From an uncultured Pelagibacteraceae bacterium (GTDB lineage: Bacteria; Pseudomonadota; Alphaproteobacteria; Pelagibacterales; Pelagibacteraceae): a DNA stretch of 36,981 nucleotides. The notes beneath the pieces were generated by a model that was not told the DNA's origin, did no database searches, and saw nothing but the letters and a program-made list of their open reading frames with translations. The stretch is taken from the NCBI GenBank assembly GCA_902611145.1, contig CACLYO010000012.1, positions 1 through 36,981 on the forward strand, in the 5' to 3' direction. Shown in pieces: positions 1-8,694 of the stretch (the first letter of the stretch is position 1; every line of letters starts with the position of its first letter). Both the position numbers and the translations under genes were made by a program.

Positions 1-1
1 T

Positions 2-550
2 AAAGAAGATGGTCACGATGATCATGGACATGAAGGCCATGCACATGGCGAGTATGACCCACATATTTGGTTAGACCCTATGAATGCAAAAGTAATTTTG
101 AAAGAAATGGCAGAACATCTAATCGAAAACGATCAGAAAAATGCTTCTAAATATAAAGATAATTTAAACAAAGCTCTAAAAGACTTAGATAAACTTAATA
201 AAAATATTAAAGCTGATTTAAATAAAGAATTTAAATCTATTGTTTTTCATGATGCTTACCAATATTTTGAAAAAAGATATAATGTTAATATATTAGGTGC
301 GTTTACGGTAAATACAGATGTACTACCTGGTGCTGAACAATTATCTGAAATTAGGGAAATAATTGAACATGATAAAGTGACTTGTATATTTTCAGAGCCA
401 CAGTTTAACCCTGATATAATAAATGCAGTAGCTAAAGATATGGACATTAAAACTGGTGTTTTAGATCCATTAGGTGCTACTCTTAACCCAGGTAAAGATT
501 TATATTTTGATTTGATTAGAAACATGTCTAAATCATTCAAGGGCTGTTAA
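2..550 (+). CDS. znuA: Zinc ABC transporter substrate-binding protein, C-terminal part (ZnuA-like)
   Basis: This is the 3' part (182 codons) of a gene that enters from the left edge; the reading frame is open from base 2, so the first in-frame ATG at 80 is internal and not the start. Visible residues begin with a His/Asp-rich stretch (residues 3-17 of the fragment) followed by DPHIWLDP. This is the usual order in ZnuA-type periplasmic proteins: a metal-capturing charged loop, then a metal-ligand His. Further on come FHDAYQYFEKRY and FSEPQFNP, both typical of cluster A-I metal-binding proteins, and a C-terminal Cys that in ZnuA forms a disulfide. The role is periplasmic capture of Zn2+ for an ABC importer. 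The partner permease and ATPase genes are not in the window. A manganese-type homologue is possible, but the His-rich loop favours zinc. Confidence 0.88.
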   Translation, partial: KEDGHDDHGHEGHAHGEYDPHIWLDPMNAKVILKEMAEHLIENDQKNASKYKDNLNKALKDLDKLNKNIKADLNKEFKSIVFHDAYQYFEKRYNVNILGAFTVNTDVLPGAEQLSEIREIIEHDKVTCIFSEPQFNPDIINAVAKDMDIKTGVLDPLGATLNPGKDLYFDLIRNMSKSFKGC

Positions 551-591
551 TTAAAATTGATCTTTTATCATAAATAATATCTAATGATGGG

Positions 592-1590
592 ATGAGTACA
601 GTTTCCCTAACTTTAGATGAAATTTTTGATTTAGCTAAAAAGACATTGTTAGCAAATGGATGTGACGATGAAACTGCATCTATATTATCTAATTTGATTA
701 AAAACGCTGAACGAGATGGTTCATTATCTCATGGCTTATTTAGATTACCTGCTTATGTAAGTGGTTTAAAAAGTGGAAAAATTAATGGCAAAGGTAAACC
801 AGAGGTTCAAAAGATTTCTTCATCAGTAATTAAAGTTCAAGGCAATAATTGTTTAGCGCCTGTTGTTTTAAATAAAGGTATTCCAGAATTAATAAAAGCA
901 GCTAAAGAAAATGGAGTAGCTGTTTTAGCAATTAATAATTCGCATCACATGGCTGCTATGTGGCCTGAAACAGAAATGATTGCAGAGCAGGGCTTAGTTG
1001 CTTTTGCATGTACATCATACAAGCCTGCAGTAGCACCTGCTGGAGCAATCAAACCATTGTTTGGAACAAATCCAATTTCATTTGCTTGGCCTAGACCTGG
1101 AAAAACTCCAGTTGTTTACGATATGGCTACAGCATCAATGGCAATGGGTGAAGTTCAAGTTGCTAAAAGAGAAGGGCATAAAGTTCCTTTAGGAACAGGT
1201 TTAACAAAAGAAGGTAAAGAGACTACTGATCCTGGTGCAATAGCGGACGGGGGAGTTTTATTACCTTTCGGTGGTTATAAAGGTTCAGCAATAGCAATGA
1301 TGGTAGAATTGATGGCTGGTGCCTTAGTTGGAGATAATTTTAGTTTTGAAACAGCTGCAAAAGATAAAAATGATGGAGGCCCACCAAGTGGGGGAGAGTT
1401 TATTTTAGCAATCTCTCCTGAAAAAACTTCAGGTACTGATTGGGCTAAGCATTCAGATGAATTTTTTAACAAGATGAAATCAATGGAAGGTGTAAGACTT
1501 CCTGGTGAAAGACGTCATAAGAACAGATTAGACAAAGGTCCAAGAAATATAAATGAAGAGTTAGTAAATAAAATTAAATCTTTAAGCTAA
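592..1590 (+). CDS. Malate/L-lactate dehydrogenase family (Ldh_2) oxidoreductase, DpkA-like
   Basis: A 332-residue NAD(P)H-dependent oxidoreductase of the Ldh_2 (malate/L-sulfolactate/ureidoglycolate dehydrogenase) fold, which is unrelated to classical LDH. The family's SHG motif is at residues 46-48, NNSHHMAAMWPETE at 115-128, and FGTNPISFAWP and the glycine-rich LPFGGYKGSAIAMMVEL segment follow. The HH-x-AA-x-WP signature resembles delta1-piperideine-2-carboxylate/pyrroline-2-carboxylate reductases more than malate dehydrogenases, so cyclic imino acid reduction (pipecolate or hydroxyproline metabolism) is a reasonable guess. The substrate cannot be fixed from sequence. The ATG at 592 lies 41 nt after the preceding gene; nearby ATGs at 584 and 587 are out of frame. 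It converges with xth, and the two genes share their last 9 bases. Confidence 0.85.
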   Translation: MSTVSLTLDEIFDLAKKTLLANGCDDETASILSNLIKNAERDGSLSHGLFRLPAYVSGLKSGKINGKGKPEVQKISSSVIKVQGNNCLAPVVLNKGIPELIKAAKENGVAVLAINNSHHMAAMWPETEMIAEQGLVAFACTSYKPAVAPAGAIKPLFGTNPISFAWPRPGKTPVVYDMATASMAMGEVQVAKREGHKVPLGTGLTKEGKETTDPGAIADGGVLLPFGGYKGSAIAMMVELMAGALVGDNFSFETAAKDKNDGGPPSGGEFILAISPEKTSGTDWAKHSDEFFNKMKSMEGVRLPGERRHKNRLDKGPRNINEELVNKIKSLS

Positions 1591-2358
1591 TTCAATTTCA
1601 ATAGGTGTGTGATCAGATGGTTTAGTTTTACCACGAGGATTTTTATTTATTTTAACTCCTTTAAGTAAATTTATTAATGAGTTAGAAATTAAAAAGTGGT
1701 CTATTCTCATACCATTATTTTTTTGCCAAGCTCCTCTCATATAATCCCAAAAAGTATAACCTTCTTTAGTTGCATGTAGATGTCGATAGCCATCTATGTA
1801 TCCCATATTAATTATTTCTCTAAGTTTTTTTCTAATTTCTAATCTATAAAGGGCATCATCTTCGAAACTTTTGACATTATAAACATCTTCAGCAGATGGA
1901 ATGATATTAAAATCTCCAGCCAAAATAATATTTTCATTCTTTTTTGCTAATATTTTTAATTGTTTTATAAGATCATCTAGCCATTTAATTTTATATGTGT
2001 ATTTATCTGTATCAACAGGGTTACCATTAGGTGTGTAAATATTAATTATTTGTATTTTTCTTTTTTTAAGAATGAATTCGCCTGATATTATTCGAGATTG
2101 TTTTAATTTATCATTAATTAAGTCAGTCCTGACATTTTCTAATTTTTTTTTAGAGATAATAGCAACCCCATTATAGCTCTTCTGTCCAAATACATAACTT
2201 TCATAATTGAGTTTTTTAAAATCATCGTAGGGAAAATTTGGATCTTCCGTTTTAATTTCTTGCATAAGCAAAATTTCTGGCGAATAATTTTTAAGATAAT
2301 CTTTGATATTATCAATTCTTGCTCTAACAGAATTTACATTCCAAGAGCTAATAATCAT
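1582..2358 (-). CDS. xth: Exodeoxyribonuclease III (AP endonuclease)
   Basis: Cuts DNA 5' to abasic sites and acts as a 3'-5' exonuclease in base excision repair. The 258-residue protein has the full EEP nuclease set: N7 (SWNVNS), metal-binding E34 (LLMQEIK), Y109 (NIYTPNG), GDFN at 148-151, D220 (RIDHFLIS) and the terminal SDH triad at 248-250. I chose the ATG at 2358, which gives the canonical MIISSWNVNS beginning. A longer frame reaching 2388 only adds residues overlapping the upstream gene. The start shares one base with the erpA stop (TAATG), so the two are translationally coupled. Its 3' end overlaps the 3' end of the convergent oxidoreductase gene by 9 nt. Confidence 0.96.
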   Translation of the reverse strand: MIISSWNVNSVRARIDNIKDYLKNYSPEILLMQEIKTEDPNFPYDDFKKLNYESYVFGQKSYNGVAIISKKKLENVRTDLINDKLKQSRIISGEFILKKRKIQIINIYTPNGNPVDTDKYTYKIKWLDDLIKQLKILAKKNENIILAGDFNIIPSAEDVYNVKSFEDDALYRLEIRKKLREIINMGYIDGYRHLHATKEGYTFWDYMRGAWQKNNGMRIDHFLISNSLINLLKGVKINKNPRGKTKPSDHTPIEIELA

Positions 2359-2675
2359 TAAAGAGAAAAAGAAACTCCACAACCGCAAGATGATTTGCTT
2401 TGTGGATTAGAAATTTTAAATGAGTCTCCTATAAGTTCAGAAACAAAATCTACCTCTGAACCTTTAAGTAATTCTGCTGATTTTTTATCGATTAATATAT
2501 TGTTGAATTTTAAATCATCTGCTTCTGGATTTTTTTCAAAAGAAAAATCATACTGAAAACCCGAACATCCACCACCTTTGATGGCGATTCTGAAGAAAGA
2601 ACCCTTATCTTTAGCTAACAACAAATTATTAATATGTTTTATTGCTTTATCTGTAAATTTAATTTCTTTATTCAT
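2358..2675 (-). CDS. erpA: HesB/IscA-family iron-sulfur cluster insertion protein (ErpA-like)
   Basis: A 105-residue A-type carrier that delivers Fe-S clusters to apo-proteins. The three invariant cysteines are visible: C37 in GGGCSGFQYDFSF and C97/C99 in the C-terminal SSCGCGVSFSL. The SGFQY context and the SFSL end match ErpA more than IscA or SufA, though subfamily assignment inside this family is uncertain. It is first in a two-gene minus-strand unit with xth, an arrangement commonly seen in alphaproteobacteria. It is divergent from dgt across a 50-bp gap (2676-2725) that must hold both promoters; that gap is almost pure A/T and I see no convincing hexamer pair. Confidence 0.93.
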   Translation of the reverse strand: MNKEIKFTDKAIKHINNLLLAKDKGSFFRIAIKGGGCSGFQYDFSFEKNPEADDLKFNNILIDKKSAELLKGSEVDFVSELIGDSFKISNPQSKSSCGCGVSFSL

Positions 2676-2725
2676 ATATCAACACTGATATTACTAATAT
2701 AATAATTTTTTTTTGATTTTAAAGC

Positions 2726-3841
2726 ATGAAAAACTTCAGCAAATTAGGTTTATTTAAAAGTAAAGGTCGCTTATTTAAGGAGCCTAGTAATAATTTTCGT
2801 ACACCTTTTCAAAGAGATAGAGATAGAATAATCCACAGTGCATCCTTTAGAAGACTAAAGCATAAAACACAAGTTTTTGTTAATACCGAAGGTGACCATT
2901 ACAGAACTAGAATTACCCATTCTATTGAAGTTGCTCAGATCGCCAGAACTATTGCTCGTTATTTAAAAATTAATGAAGAATTAGCTGAAACATTAAGCTT
3001 AGCTCATGACTTAGGACACACACCTTTTGGGCACGCAGGAGAAGATTCACTAAACGAGTCTATGGAAAACTTCGGAGGTTTTGATCATAATCTTCAAACC
3101 TTAAGAATAATAATGTTTCTTGAAAACAAATATTTTAAATTTAAAGGTCTAAATCTAACTTTTGAAACAATAGATGGTTTATTAAAACATAATGGTCCAA
3201 TTTATGATAAGGACAAGATTGACAATCTAATAGGGCTTAAAAATTTAAAAAGCAAAATAAAATTTGAAAACTTTCCAAGTCTCGAGGCTCAAATAGCATC
3301 TATTTCTGATGATATAGCGTACAACAATCATGATATTCAAGATGGTATTGGTGCTAAATTGTTTAATTTAAATGATTTGTTAGAAATTAATTTTTTTAAA
3401 AATATTTTTAAACTATATCCAAAAAATAAAAAAAAATTGAACAAAGAAATTGTAATTTATCAAATAATAAGAGACTCAATTAATTTAATGGTAAAAGATT
3501 TAATTTATAACACAGTAAAGAATATTAATAATAATAAGATTAAAAAATTAAATGATGTTTATACAGCAGATAAAAATTTAGTATGTTTTTCAGATAATTT
3601 TAATGATGTAATTGAAGAGATTAGATCATTTTTAAGAATCAACATGTACAATAATACTAATGTTCTTCAAAAAAATGAAAATGGAAAAAAAATTATCAAA
3701 AAATTATTTAATAAAATTGCGAAAAACCCAAGAAAATTTTTAAATAAAGAACAATTAAAATTTGATAAACATAGAGCAATAGCTGATTTTATTTCAGGTA
3801 TGACTGACAGATATGCAATTAACTTGTATAAGAAAATATAA
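2726..3841 (+). CDS. dgt: dGTP triphosphohydrolase-like HD-domain protein
   Basis: A 371-residue HD-superfamily nucleotidohydrolase that removes triphosphate from dNTPs. The beginning (SNNFRTPFQRDRDRII, then SFRRLKHKTQVF) is the diagnostic Dgt N-terminus. The metal site follows as H65 (ITHSIEVAQ), H94-D95 (AHDLGHTPFGHAGE) and the later ISDDIAYNNHD. The second half is unusually Lys/Asn/Ile-rich and weakly conserved. The length fits the short alphaproteobacterial type-2 Dgt rather than the 500-residue enterobacterial form. It heads the long plus-strand run, and its stop overlaps the argS start by one base (TAATG). The usual alphaproteobacterial neighbours (erpA/xth upstream, argS downstream) support the call. 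Confidence 0.95.
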   Translation: MKNFSKLGLFKSKGRLFKEPSNNFRTPFQRDRDRIIHSASFRRLKHKTQVFVNTEGDHYRTRITHSIEVAQIARTIARYLKINEELAETLSLAHDLGHTPFGHAGEDSLNESMENFGGFDHNLQTLRIIMFLENKYFKFKGLNLTFETIDGLLKHNGPIYDKDKIDNLIGLKNLKSKIKFENFPSLEAQIASISDDIAYNNHDIQDGIGAKLFNLNDLLEINFFKNIFKLYPKNKKKLNKEIVIYQIIRDSINLMVKDLIYNTVKNINNNKIKKLNDVYTADKNLVCFSDNFNDVIEEIRSFLRINMYNNTNVLQKNENGKKIIKKLFNKIAKNPRKFLNKEQLKFDKHRAIADFISGMTDRYAINLYKKI

Positions 3842-5574
3842 TGAATATTTTTGAAATTTATTTAAAAAAAATTAAAGATCTAATTATAGGACTTAGTAAA
3901 GAAGAGTTAATTCAAATTCCAAAAGATCTTAGTTCTATAAATGTTGACATTCCACCAGAGCAATTTGATTCAGACATTTCAACAAATGTTGCAATGGTTT
4001 TATCTAAACTAAACAAAACCAACCCATTAGAATTAGCTAAAATAATTGAAAGTAATTTAAAAAAAAATGATACCAATATAGATAAAATTGAAATCGTTAA
4101 ACCTGGTTTTATTAACATTAAATTTAAATCAATATTTTGGAATGATTTTTTAAAAGAAATTATTAATAACCATAAAGAATTTGGCATTAACAAAAATGAA
4201 GTTAAAAAAAAATATCTTATAGAATTTGTCTCCGCAAATCCAACTGGACCATTACACGTGGGTCATTGCAGAGGTGCTATCTTAGGCGATGTTATTTCTA
4301 ATATTCTCCAATTTAATCAGCACAAAGTATCTAAAGAATACTACGTCAATGATTATGGAAATCAAATTTTAAGTTTTACAAAGTCTGTATATTTAAGAAT
4401 AAGAGAAATTGTTAATGGTGAAAAATTTCCAGTTGACGATCCAGATCTTTATCCTGGGGATTACCTTATTGAAATTGCAAAAAATATAATTGAAGAGAAT
4501 AAAAATATAGAATTTGATAACTTTGATAATGTTTCTGCTAAACTAACTTCTTTAGCTATATTTCAATCACTAATTTTGATTAAAACCAATTTGAAAAATT
4601 TAGGCATTTCTCATGACAATTTTCAAAGCGAAACTGAAATTGTTAATAATAATGAAGTTCAAAATGTAATTGATAAACTTAAAAAAAAAAACTTTGTTTA
4701 CATTGGAAAAATAAAAGCTCCAGTTGATGAAAAAAAAAATAATTGGGTTGAAAGAGAACAATTATTATTTAGATCAACAGATTTTGGAGATGATAAAGAT
4801 AGACCATTACAGAAATCTGATAAATCTTGGACGTATTTTGCCAGTGATGTCGCTTACCATAATAATAAATTAAATAGAAATTTTGATACCATGATTAATA
4901 TTCTTGGTGCCGACCATGCAGGTTATATTAAAAGAATTACCGCATGTGTAGAGGCATTGTCAGGTGAAAAAAATAAATTAATTTGCAAAGTAAGCCAATT
5001 AGTTAAGTTAATTAAAGATGGTAAGCCTTTTAAGATGTCAAAAAGAAAAGGTGACTATATCACTATTGAAGATCTTATTAAGGAAGTTGGAAAAGATGCA
5101 ACTAGATTTATTATGCTGAATAGAAGCAGTGATGTAGAATTAGACTTTGATTTTGATAAAGTTAAAGAAAAATCAAAAGATAACCCACTATATTATGTTC
5201 AGTATTCCTATGCTAGGATTGCATCCGTATTTAGACATGTAAATAAAAATATAAATGATGAAATTAAAATTAAAACATACAATTTTAATTATTCTAATGA
5301 CGAAATAAAAATATTACAAAAAATTTCTCAATGGCCTAAGTGTATAGAAATCTCTAGTAAAAGATTAGAGCCACATAGAGTTCCCACATATTTATATGAA
5401 CTTGCTTCATTATTTCATTCTTATTGGAATATGGGAAAAGATGATGAAACAAAAAGATTTATAAATAAAGATAAAAATGTTTCAGATGAAAAACTAGTTT
5501 TTCTTAAATCAATATCCAATGTTATTAGATCAGGAATGAACATAGTTGGAGTAAGTACACCGGAAAAAATGTAA
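3841..5574 (+). CDS. argS: Arginyl-tRNA synthetase
   Basis: A 577-residue class I aminoacyl-tRNA synthetase that charges tRNA-Arg. An N-terminal Add-1-like domain precedes the catalytic core with SANPTGPLHVGHCRGA (HxGH at 139-142). FKMSKRKGDYITIEDL carries KMSK at 398-401, and a DALR-type anticodon-binding domain ends in GVSTPEKM, as usual for ArgS. The SANPTGP segment is diagnostic. A run of 11 adenines at 4681-4691 lies inside the frame and encodes Lys-Lys-Lys. The gene is coupled to dgt upstream and to the small membrane protein downstream, each by a one-base TAATG overlap. Confidence 0.98.
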   Translation: MNIFEIYLKKIKDLIIGLSKEELIQIPKDLSSINVDIPPEQFDSDISTNVAMVLSKLNKTNPLELAKIIESNLKKNDTNIDKIEIVKPGFINIKFKSIFWNDFLKEIINNHKEFGINKNEVKKKYLIEFVSANPTGPLHVGHCRGAILGDVISNILQFNQHKVSKEYYVNDYGNQILSFTKSVYLRIREIVNGEKFPVDDPDLYPGDYLIEIAKNIIEENKNIEFDNFDNVSAKLTSLAIFQSLILIKTNLKNLGISHDNFQSETEIVNNNEVQNVIDKLKKKNFVYIGKIKAPVDEKKNNWVEREQLLFRSTDFGDDKDRPLQKSDKSWTYFASDVAYHNNKLNRNFDTMINILGADHAGYIKRITACVEALSGEKNKLICKVSQLVKLIKDGKPFKMSKRKGDYITIEDLIKEVGKDATRFIMLNRSSDVELDFDFDKVKEKSKDNPLYYVQYSYARIASVFRHVNKNINDEIKIKTYNFNYSNDEIKILQKISQWPKCIEISSKRLEPHRVPTYLYELASLFHSYWNMGKDDETKRFINKDKNVSDEKLVFLKSISNVIRSGMNIVGVSTPEKM

Positions 5575-5834
5575 TGCTTAAAGAGCTTAAATACTTATTA
5601 CATTTGTTAACTATTTTTATATTCTTTTTTATTTTAATAAAATTTTATTTGTCTGATAATTATGAAAAAAAGTTTTACCGTAGTTTAAATAACTACGATG
5701 AAGTTATTAAAAAATTTTCTAAAAATTTACCTTTATTAGAAAATGACACTCAAAATGTAATTGAATATGTAGACAATAATACTGATAAATCAAAAAAAAA
5801 ATATAATTTTTGGAAATTAATTGAAAATGATTAA
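5574..5834 (+). CDS. Small single-pass membrane protein at the SPOR-protein position
   Basis: I do not recognise this 86-residue protein by sequence. It has a short Lys-containing start, one strongly hydrophobic segment at about residues 8-26 (rich in Phe, Ile and Leu), and a soluble, highly charged Asp/Asn/Lys tail with no cysteines or recognisable domain. It is coupled on both sides: its ATG overlaps the argS stop by one base and its stop overlaps nagZ by 8 nt. In many alphaproteobacteria the slot between argS and nagZ holds a membrane-anchored SPOR-domain protein. The single N-terminal membrane helix and location suggest this is a strongly reduced descendant that has lost the SPOR domain. 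That is positional inference only. Confidence 0.8.
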   Translation: MLKELKYLLHLLTIFIFFFILIKFYLSDNYEKKFYRSLNNYDEVIKKFSKNLPLLENDTQNVIEYVDNNTDKSKKKYNFWKLIEND

Positions 5835-6777
5835 ATATAGGAAGTCTTTTATAGTAGGTTTGAAAGGTATTTCTATAAGTAAAAAAGAAATTTCTTTTTT
5901 AAAAAAATATAAACCTTGGGGCGTAATTCTTTTTTCAAGAAATATTAAATCTATAGAACAGTCGCAAAAATTAGTAGCAAAAATTAAATCTATATTTAAA
6001 GATATTAATTATCCAATATTAATTGATCAGGAAGGTGGCAGAGTTTCAAGATTAGAAAAAATTATTAATGCAAAAGTTTTTTCTGCTAACTATTTTGCCT
6101 TAAAATATAAAAAAAATAAGAAAAAAATCTCTCATTACTTGGATATTTATATTAATCAAATATGTTATTTGTTACGTGAATTAGGAGTTAATATAAATAC
6201 TGTTCCAGTTTTAGATATAAGAAGAAAAAATACTAGTAAAATTATCGGTGATCGTTCATTTTCACAAAATCCTAGAATTGTAAAAAAATTAGGTAGTTTG
6301 TTTATAGAAAAGTTTCATAAAAATAAAATTGCATCAGTAATAAAACACATTCCTGGACATGGTCTCGCTTTGACGGATAGCCATTTAAAAACACCTTTAG
6401 TTAAAAAAAGTTTAAAATATTTATTAAAAAATGATTTTTCTACATTTAAAAAACAAAAATCTTTATTTGCTATGACTGCACATATTATTTACGAATCGAT
6501 TGATCCAATAAATACTGCTACACATTCAAAAAAAATAATTAGTATAATTCGTAAGACAATTAAATTTAAAAACGTAATTATTTCTGACGATATATCAATG
6601 AAAGGTTTAAAATTTTCAATTGAAAATAACACAATTAAAGCTTTTAACGCAGGTTGTAATATTGTTTTACATTGCAATGGAAGGATGTCTGAAATGATTA
6701 AGGTTGCAAAAAATTCACCTAAATTAGATAGTTTTTTAATGAAAAAAACATCAGAATTTTATAAGCTCATATCTTAA
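5827..6777 (+). CDS. nagZ: Beta-N-acetylhexosaminidase (GH3, cell-wall recycling)
   Basis: Cytoplasmic glycoside hydrolase family 3 enzyme that removes GlcNAc from anhydro-muropeptides during peptidoglycan recycling. The 316-residue protein shows PILIDQEGGRVSRL (64-76), the conserved KHIPGHG at 173-179 with the Asp/His pair D184 and H186 on the catalytic loop, and ISDDISMKGL at 252-261 containing the nucleophile Asp. I chose the ATG at 5827, since a TTG two codons earlier gives no better start. It overlaps the preceding small gene by 8 nt and ends one base before scpA. No signal peptide is present, as expected for NagZ. Confidence 0.95.
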   Translation: MIKYRKSFIVGLKGISISKKEISFLKKYKPWGVILFSRNIKSIEQSQKLVAKIKSIFKDINYPILIDQEGGRVSRLEKIINAKVFSANYFALKYKKNKKKISHYLDIYINQICYLLRELGVNINTVPVLDIRRKNTSKIIGDRSFSQNPRIVKKLGSLFIEKFHKNKIASVIKHIPGHGLALTDSHLKTPLVKKSLKYLLKNDFSTFKKQKSLFAMTAHIIYESIDPINTATHSKKIISIIRKTIKFKNVIISDDISMKGLKFSIENNTIKAFNAGCNIVLHCNGRMSEMIKVAKNSPKLDSFLMKKTSEFYKLIS

Positions 6778-6778
6778 A

Positions 6779-7516
6779 ATGACTGCTGATAAATCCTTAA
6801 ATTTTAATGTTAATTTAACATCATTCAAAGGCCCATTAGATACATTATTAGATCTTGCTAAATCACAAAAAGTAAATTTGGAAAATATTTCAATAACTAA
6901 ACTAGCAGATCAATTTTATGATTTTATTACAAAGTCTAAAGATTTAAATTTAGAAATAGCATCAGAATATTTATTAATGGCAACTTGGCTTGCTTATTTA
7001 AAGTCCAAATTGTTGTTACCTGAATCTGATGAAGAGGAATTTAAAGCTCTTGAGGTAGCAGAACAATTAAAATTACAATTAAAAAAACTAGAACTAATAA
7101 GATTATTGTCAGACCAGATGTTGAAAAGAAAACGTCTTGGTAAAGATATCTTTATGAGAGGTGTTAAAGGACAAATAAGATCTATATATAGTTCCGAATA
7201 TTCTGTTAGCTTATTTGAACTTTTAAAAACTTACTCATCTATAATAATGACTAAAGACTTTCAGAGAATTAATATTCCAAAATTGCCAGTTTTCACTACA
7301 GAAGAAGGTATAAATCAAATAAAAAGTTTTTTTGGTAAGTTAACAGATTGGAAAAATATAGATGAACTTATACCAAAAAATTTTATTACAAAAAAAAAAT
7401 ATAAAAAAACCGGCAAAGCAGGAATTTTTGCTGGATCTTTAGAATTGGTAAAAGAAGGAAATATTAAAATTAAACAAGATACTTTATTTGGAGATATATT
7501 TGTCCGAGAAAATTAA
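6779..7516 (+). CDS. scpA: Segregation and condensation protein A (ScpA kleisin)
   Basis: Kleisin subunit of the SMC-ScpAB condensin complex that organises and segregates the chromosome. The 245-residue protein begins with FKGPLDTLLDLAKSQKVNLENISI, close to the family's usual F-x-GPLDLLL-x-LI pattern. The helical EYLLMATWLAYLKSKLLLP that binds the SMC head follows. The middle is charged and the C-terminal part is winged-helix-like. It sits one base after nagZ and five bases before scpB, the normal alphaproteobacterial order. The SMC partner is not in this window. Confidence 0.95.
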   Translation: MTADKSLNFNVNLTSFKGPLDTLLDLAKSQKVNLENISITKLADQFYDFITKSKDLNLEIASEYLLMATWLAYLKSKLLLPESDEEEFKALEVAEQLKLQLKKLELIRLLSDQMLKRKRLGKDIFMRGVKGQIRSIYSSEYSVSLFELLKTYSSIIMTKDFQRINIPKLPVFTTEEGINQIKSFFGKLTDWKNIDELIPKNFITKKKYKKTGKAGIFAGSLELVKEGNIKIKQDTLFGDIFVREN

Positions 7517-7521
7517 ATTAT

Positions 7522-8214
7522 ATGAAAAAAAATAAAAAAAATAATGTTGTTAATTTCCCCGCTAATTTAAGTAGTGGTGAACGTGAGGTTGAAGCAATAT
7601 TATTTGCCGCTGCTGAACCATTGGATATTGATACAATAGAGTCAAAACTATCAAAAAATATTAATGTTGAAAAAGTTCTTAACAAATTAAAAGATACATA
7701 TTCATCCAGAGGAATTAATTTAGTCTGTATTTCAAAAAGATGGTCATTTAGAACAGCTCAAAATTTATCTAATTTAATGTCACAACAAAAAACTGTTGAA
7801 AAAAAACTTTCTAAAGCTGCAATAGAAACTTTATCAATAATAGTTTATCACCAGCCAGTAACACGTGCTGAAATTGAAGAGATTAGGGGAGTTGCATTTG
7901 GAACAAATACCCTAGATATTCTAATGGAACTAAATTGGGTAATACCTCAAGGCAGAAAAAATGTACCTGGAAAGCCAATTCAATATGGAACTACTGATGA
8001 TTTTTTAAGTCATTTTAATCTTCAAAAATTATCTGATTTACCCACCGTTGATGAATTAGGTTCAGCTGGCCTTATTGATTCAACCTCAATAGATGCTTCA
8101 GTTTTTGGTACTGGCAAGTTCTACAAAGAGAAACAAGAAGAAAAAAAAGAAAATATTTATTCTAATATTGATGAAATGTTAGGTAGTACTTTAAAAGACA
8201 AAGAAACTGACTAA
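7522..8214 (+). CDS. scpB: Segregation and condensation protein B (ScpB)
   Basis: Winged-helix dimer that binds the ScpA middle region and tunes SMC loading. Recognisable features in the 230-residue protein are REVEAILFAAAEPLDIDTIE near the start, LSKAAIETLSIIVYHQPVTRAEIEEIRGV in the centre (the second winged helix, the best conserved ScpB region) and GKPIQYGTTDDFLSHFNL. The C-terminal 45 residues are a low-complexity charged tail. It starts 5 nt after scpA. The 43 nt that follow before tatA hold a candidate promoter for the Tat genes. Confidence 0.95.
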   Translation: MKKNKKNNVVNFPANLSSGEREVEAILFAAAEPLDIDTIESKLSKNINVEKVLNKLKDTYSSRGINLVCISKRWSFRTAQNLSNLMSQQKTVEKKLSKAAIETLSIIVYHQPVTRAEIEEIRGVAFGTNTLDILMELNWVIPQGRKNVPGKPIQYGTTDDFLSHFNLQKLSDLPTVDELGSAGLIDSTSIDASVFGTGKFYKEKQEEKKENIYSNIDEMLGSTLKDKETD

Positions 8215-8231
8215 AAAGACACTTTAAAATC

Positions 8232-8237
8232 TATAAT
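8232..8237 (+). promoter_or_regulatory. Candidate -10 element upstream of tatA
   Basis: A perfect TATAAT lies 21 nt before the tatA ATG in the 43-nt scpB-tatA gap. This gap is larger than most other same-strand spacings in this run. A weak -35-like CTGACT at 8207-8212 would leave a 19-nt spacer, longer than ideal. In such AT-rich DNA a TATAAT by chance is not rare, so this is only a candidate for a separate tatABC promoter. Confidence 0.3.
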
Positions 8238-8257
8238 AAAAGATATATAAAATAAAT

Positions 8258-8464
8258 ATGAGTATAGGATTTTGGCAAATAGCAATTGTTGTAATTTTGG
8301 TAGTTTTACTTTTTGGTCGAGGTAAAATTTCAAGTTTAATGGGAGATGTTGCTAAAGGTATTAAGAGTTTTAAAAAAGGTATGGCTACAGATTCTACTGA
8401 AACTGAAGAAGGTCAGCCAAAAAATATTACTGAAAATAATCAAGACTCCGACAAAAAAGAATAA
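8258..8464 (+). CDS. tatA: Twin-arginine translocase subunit TatA
   Basis: Pore-forming subunit of the Tat pathway for export of folded proteins. The 68-residue protein has an N-terminal membrane helix (about residues 6-19), the FGRGKI hinge and the amphipathic helix ([15 protein letters not shown]), then an acidic/Asn-rich tail. FGRG-K is the TatA version of the hinge, in contrast to the GPKDFP of the next gene. First of tatABC; 5 nt separate it from tatB. Confidence 0.95.
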   Translation: MSIGFWQIAIVVILVVLLFGRGKISSLMGDVAKGIKSFKKGMATDSTETEEGQPKNITENNQDSDKKE

Positions 8465-8469
8465 ATCAG

Positions 8470-8694
8470 ATGCCACAAATTGGCTGGTTTGAAATATTAA
8501 TCATAGTTTCATTAGCAATAATTATTATTGGACCTAAAGATTTTCCGGTAATGCTTAAAAAAGTTGGTTCTTGGATAGGTTCAGCTAAAAGATATGTATC
8601 AAATATACAAAATGAAGTTTCTTCATTAGAAAATGAAGATTTTGTAACTGATAAAAAAAAGGAAGAAAAAGTAGAAAATAATGACTCAAAATGA
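8470..8694 (+). CDS. tatB: Twin-arginine translocase subunit TatB
   Basis: Substrate-receptor partner of TatC in the Tat pathway. An N-terminal membrane helix (about residues 5-21) is followed by the TatB hinge GPKDFPVML and an amphipathic helix. At 74 residues it is very short; TatB proteins are usually 100-200 residues with a long C-terminal tail, so the tail has been largely lost here. Its last 14 nt overlap the start of tatC. Confidence 0.92.
   Translation: MPQIGWFEILIIVSLAIIIIGPKDFPVMLKKVGSWIGSAKRYVSNIQNEVSSLENEDFVTDKKKEEKVENNDSK

Noticed and set aside
2359-2388. Ten extra N-terminal residues for exonuclease III
   Set aside because: Family members begin at the MIISSWN-type start, and that ATG overlaps the erpA stop as TAATG.
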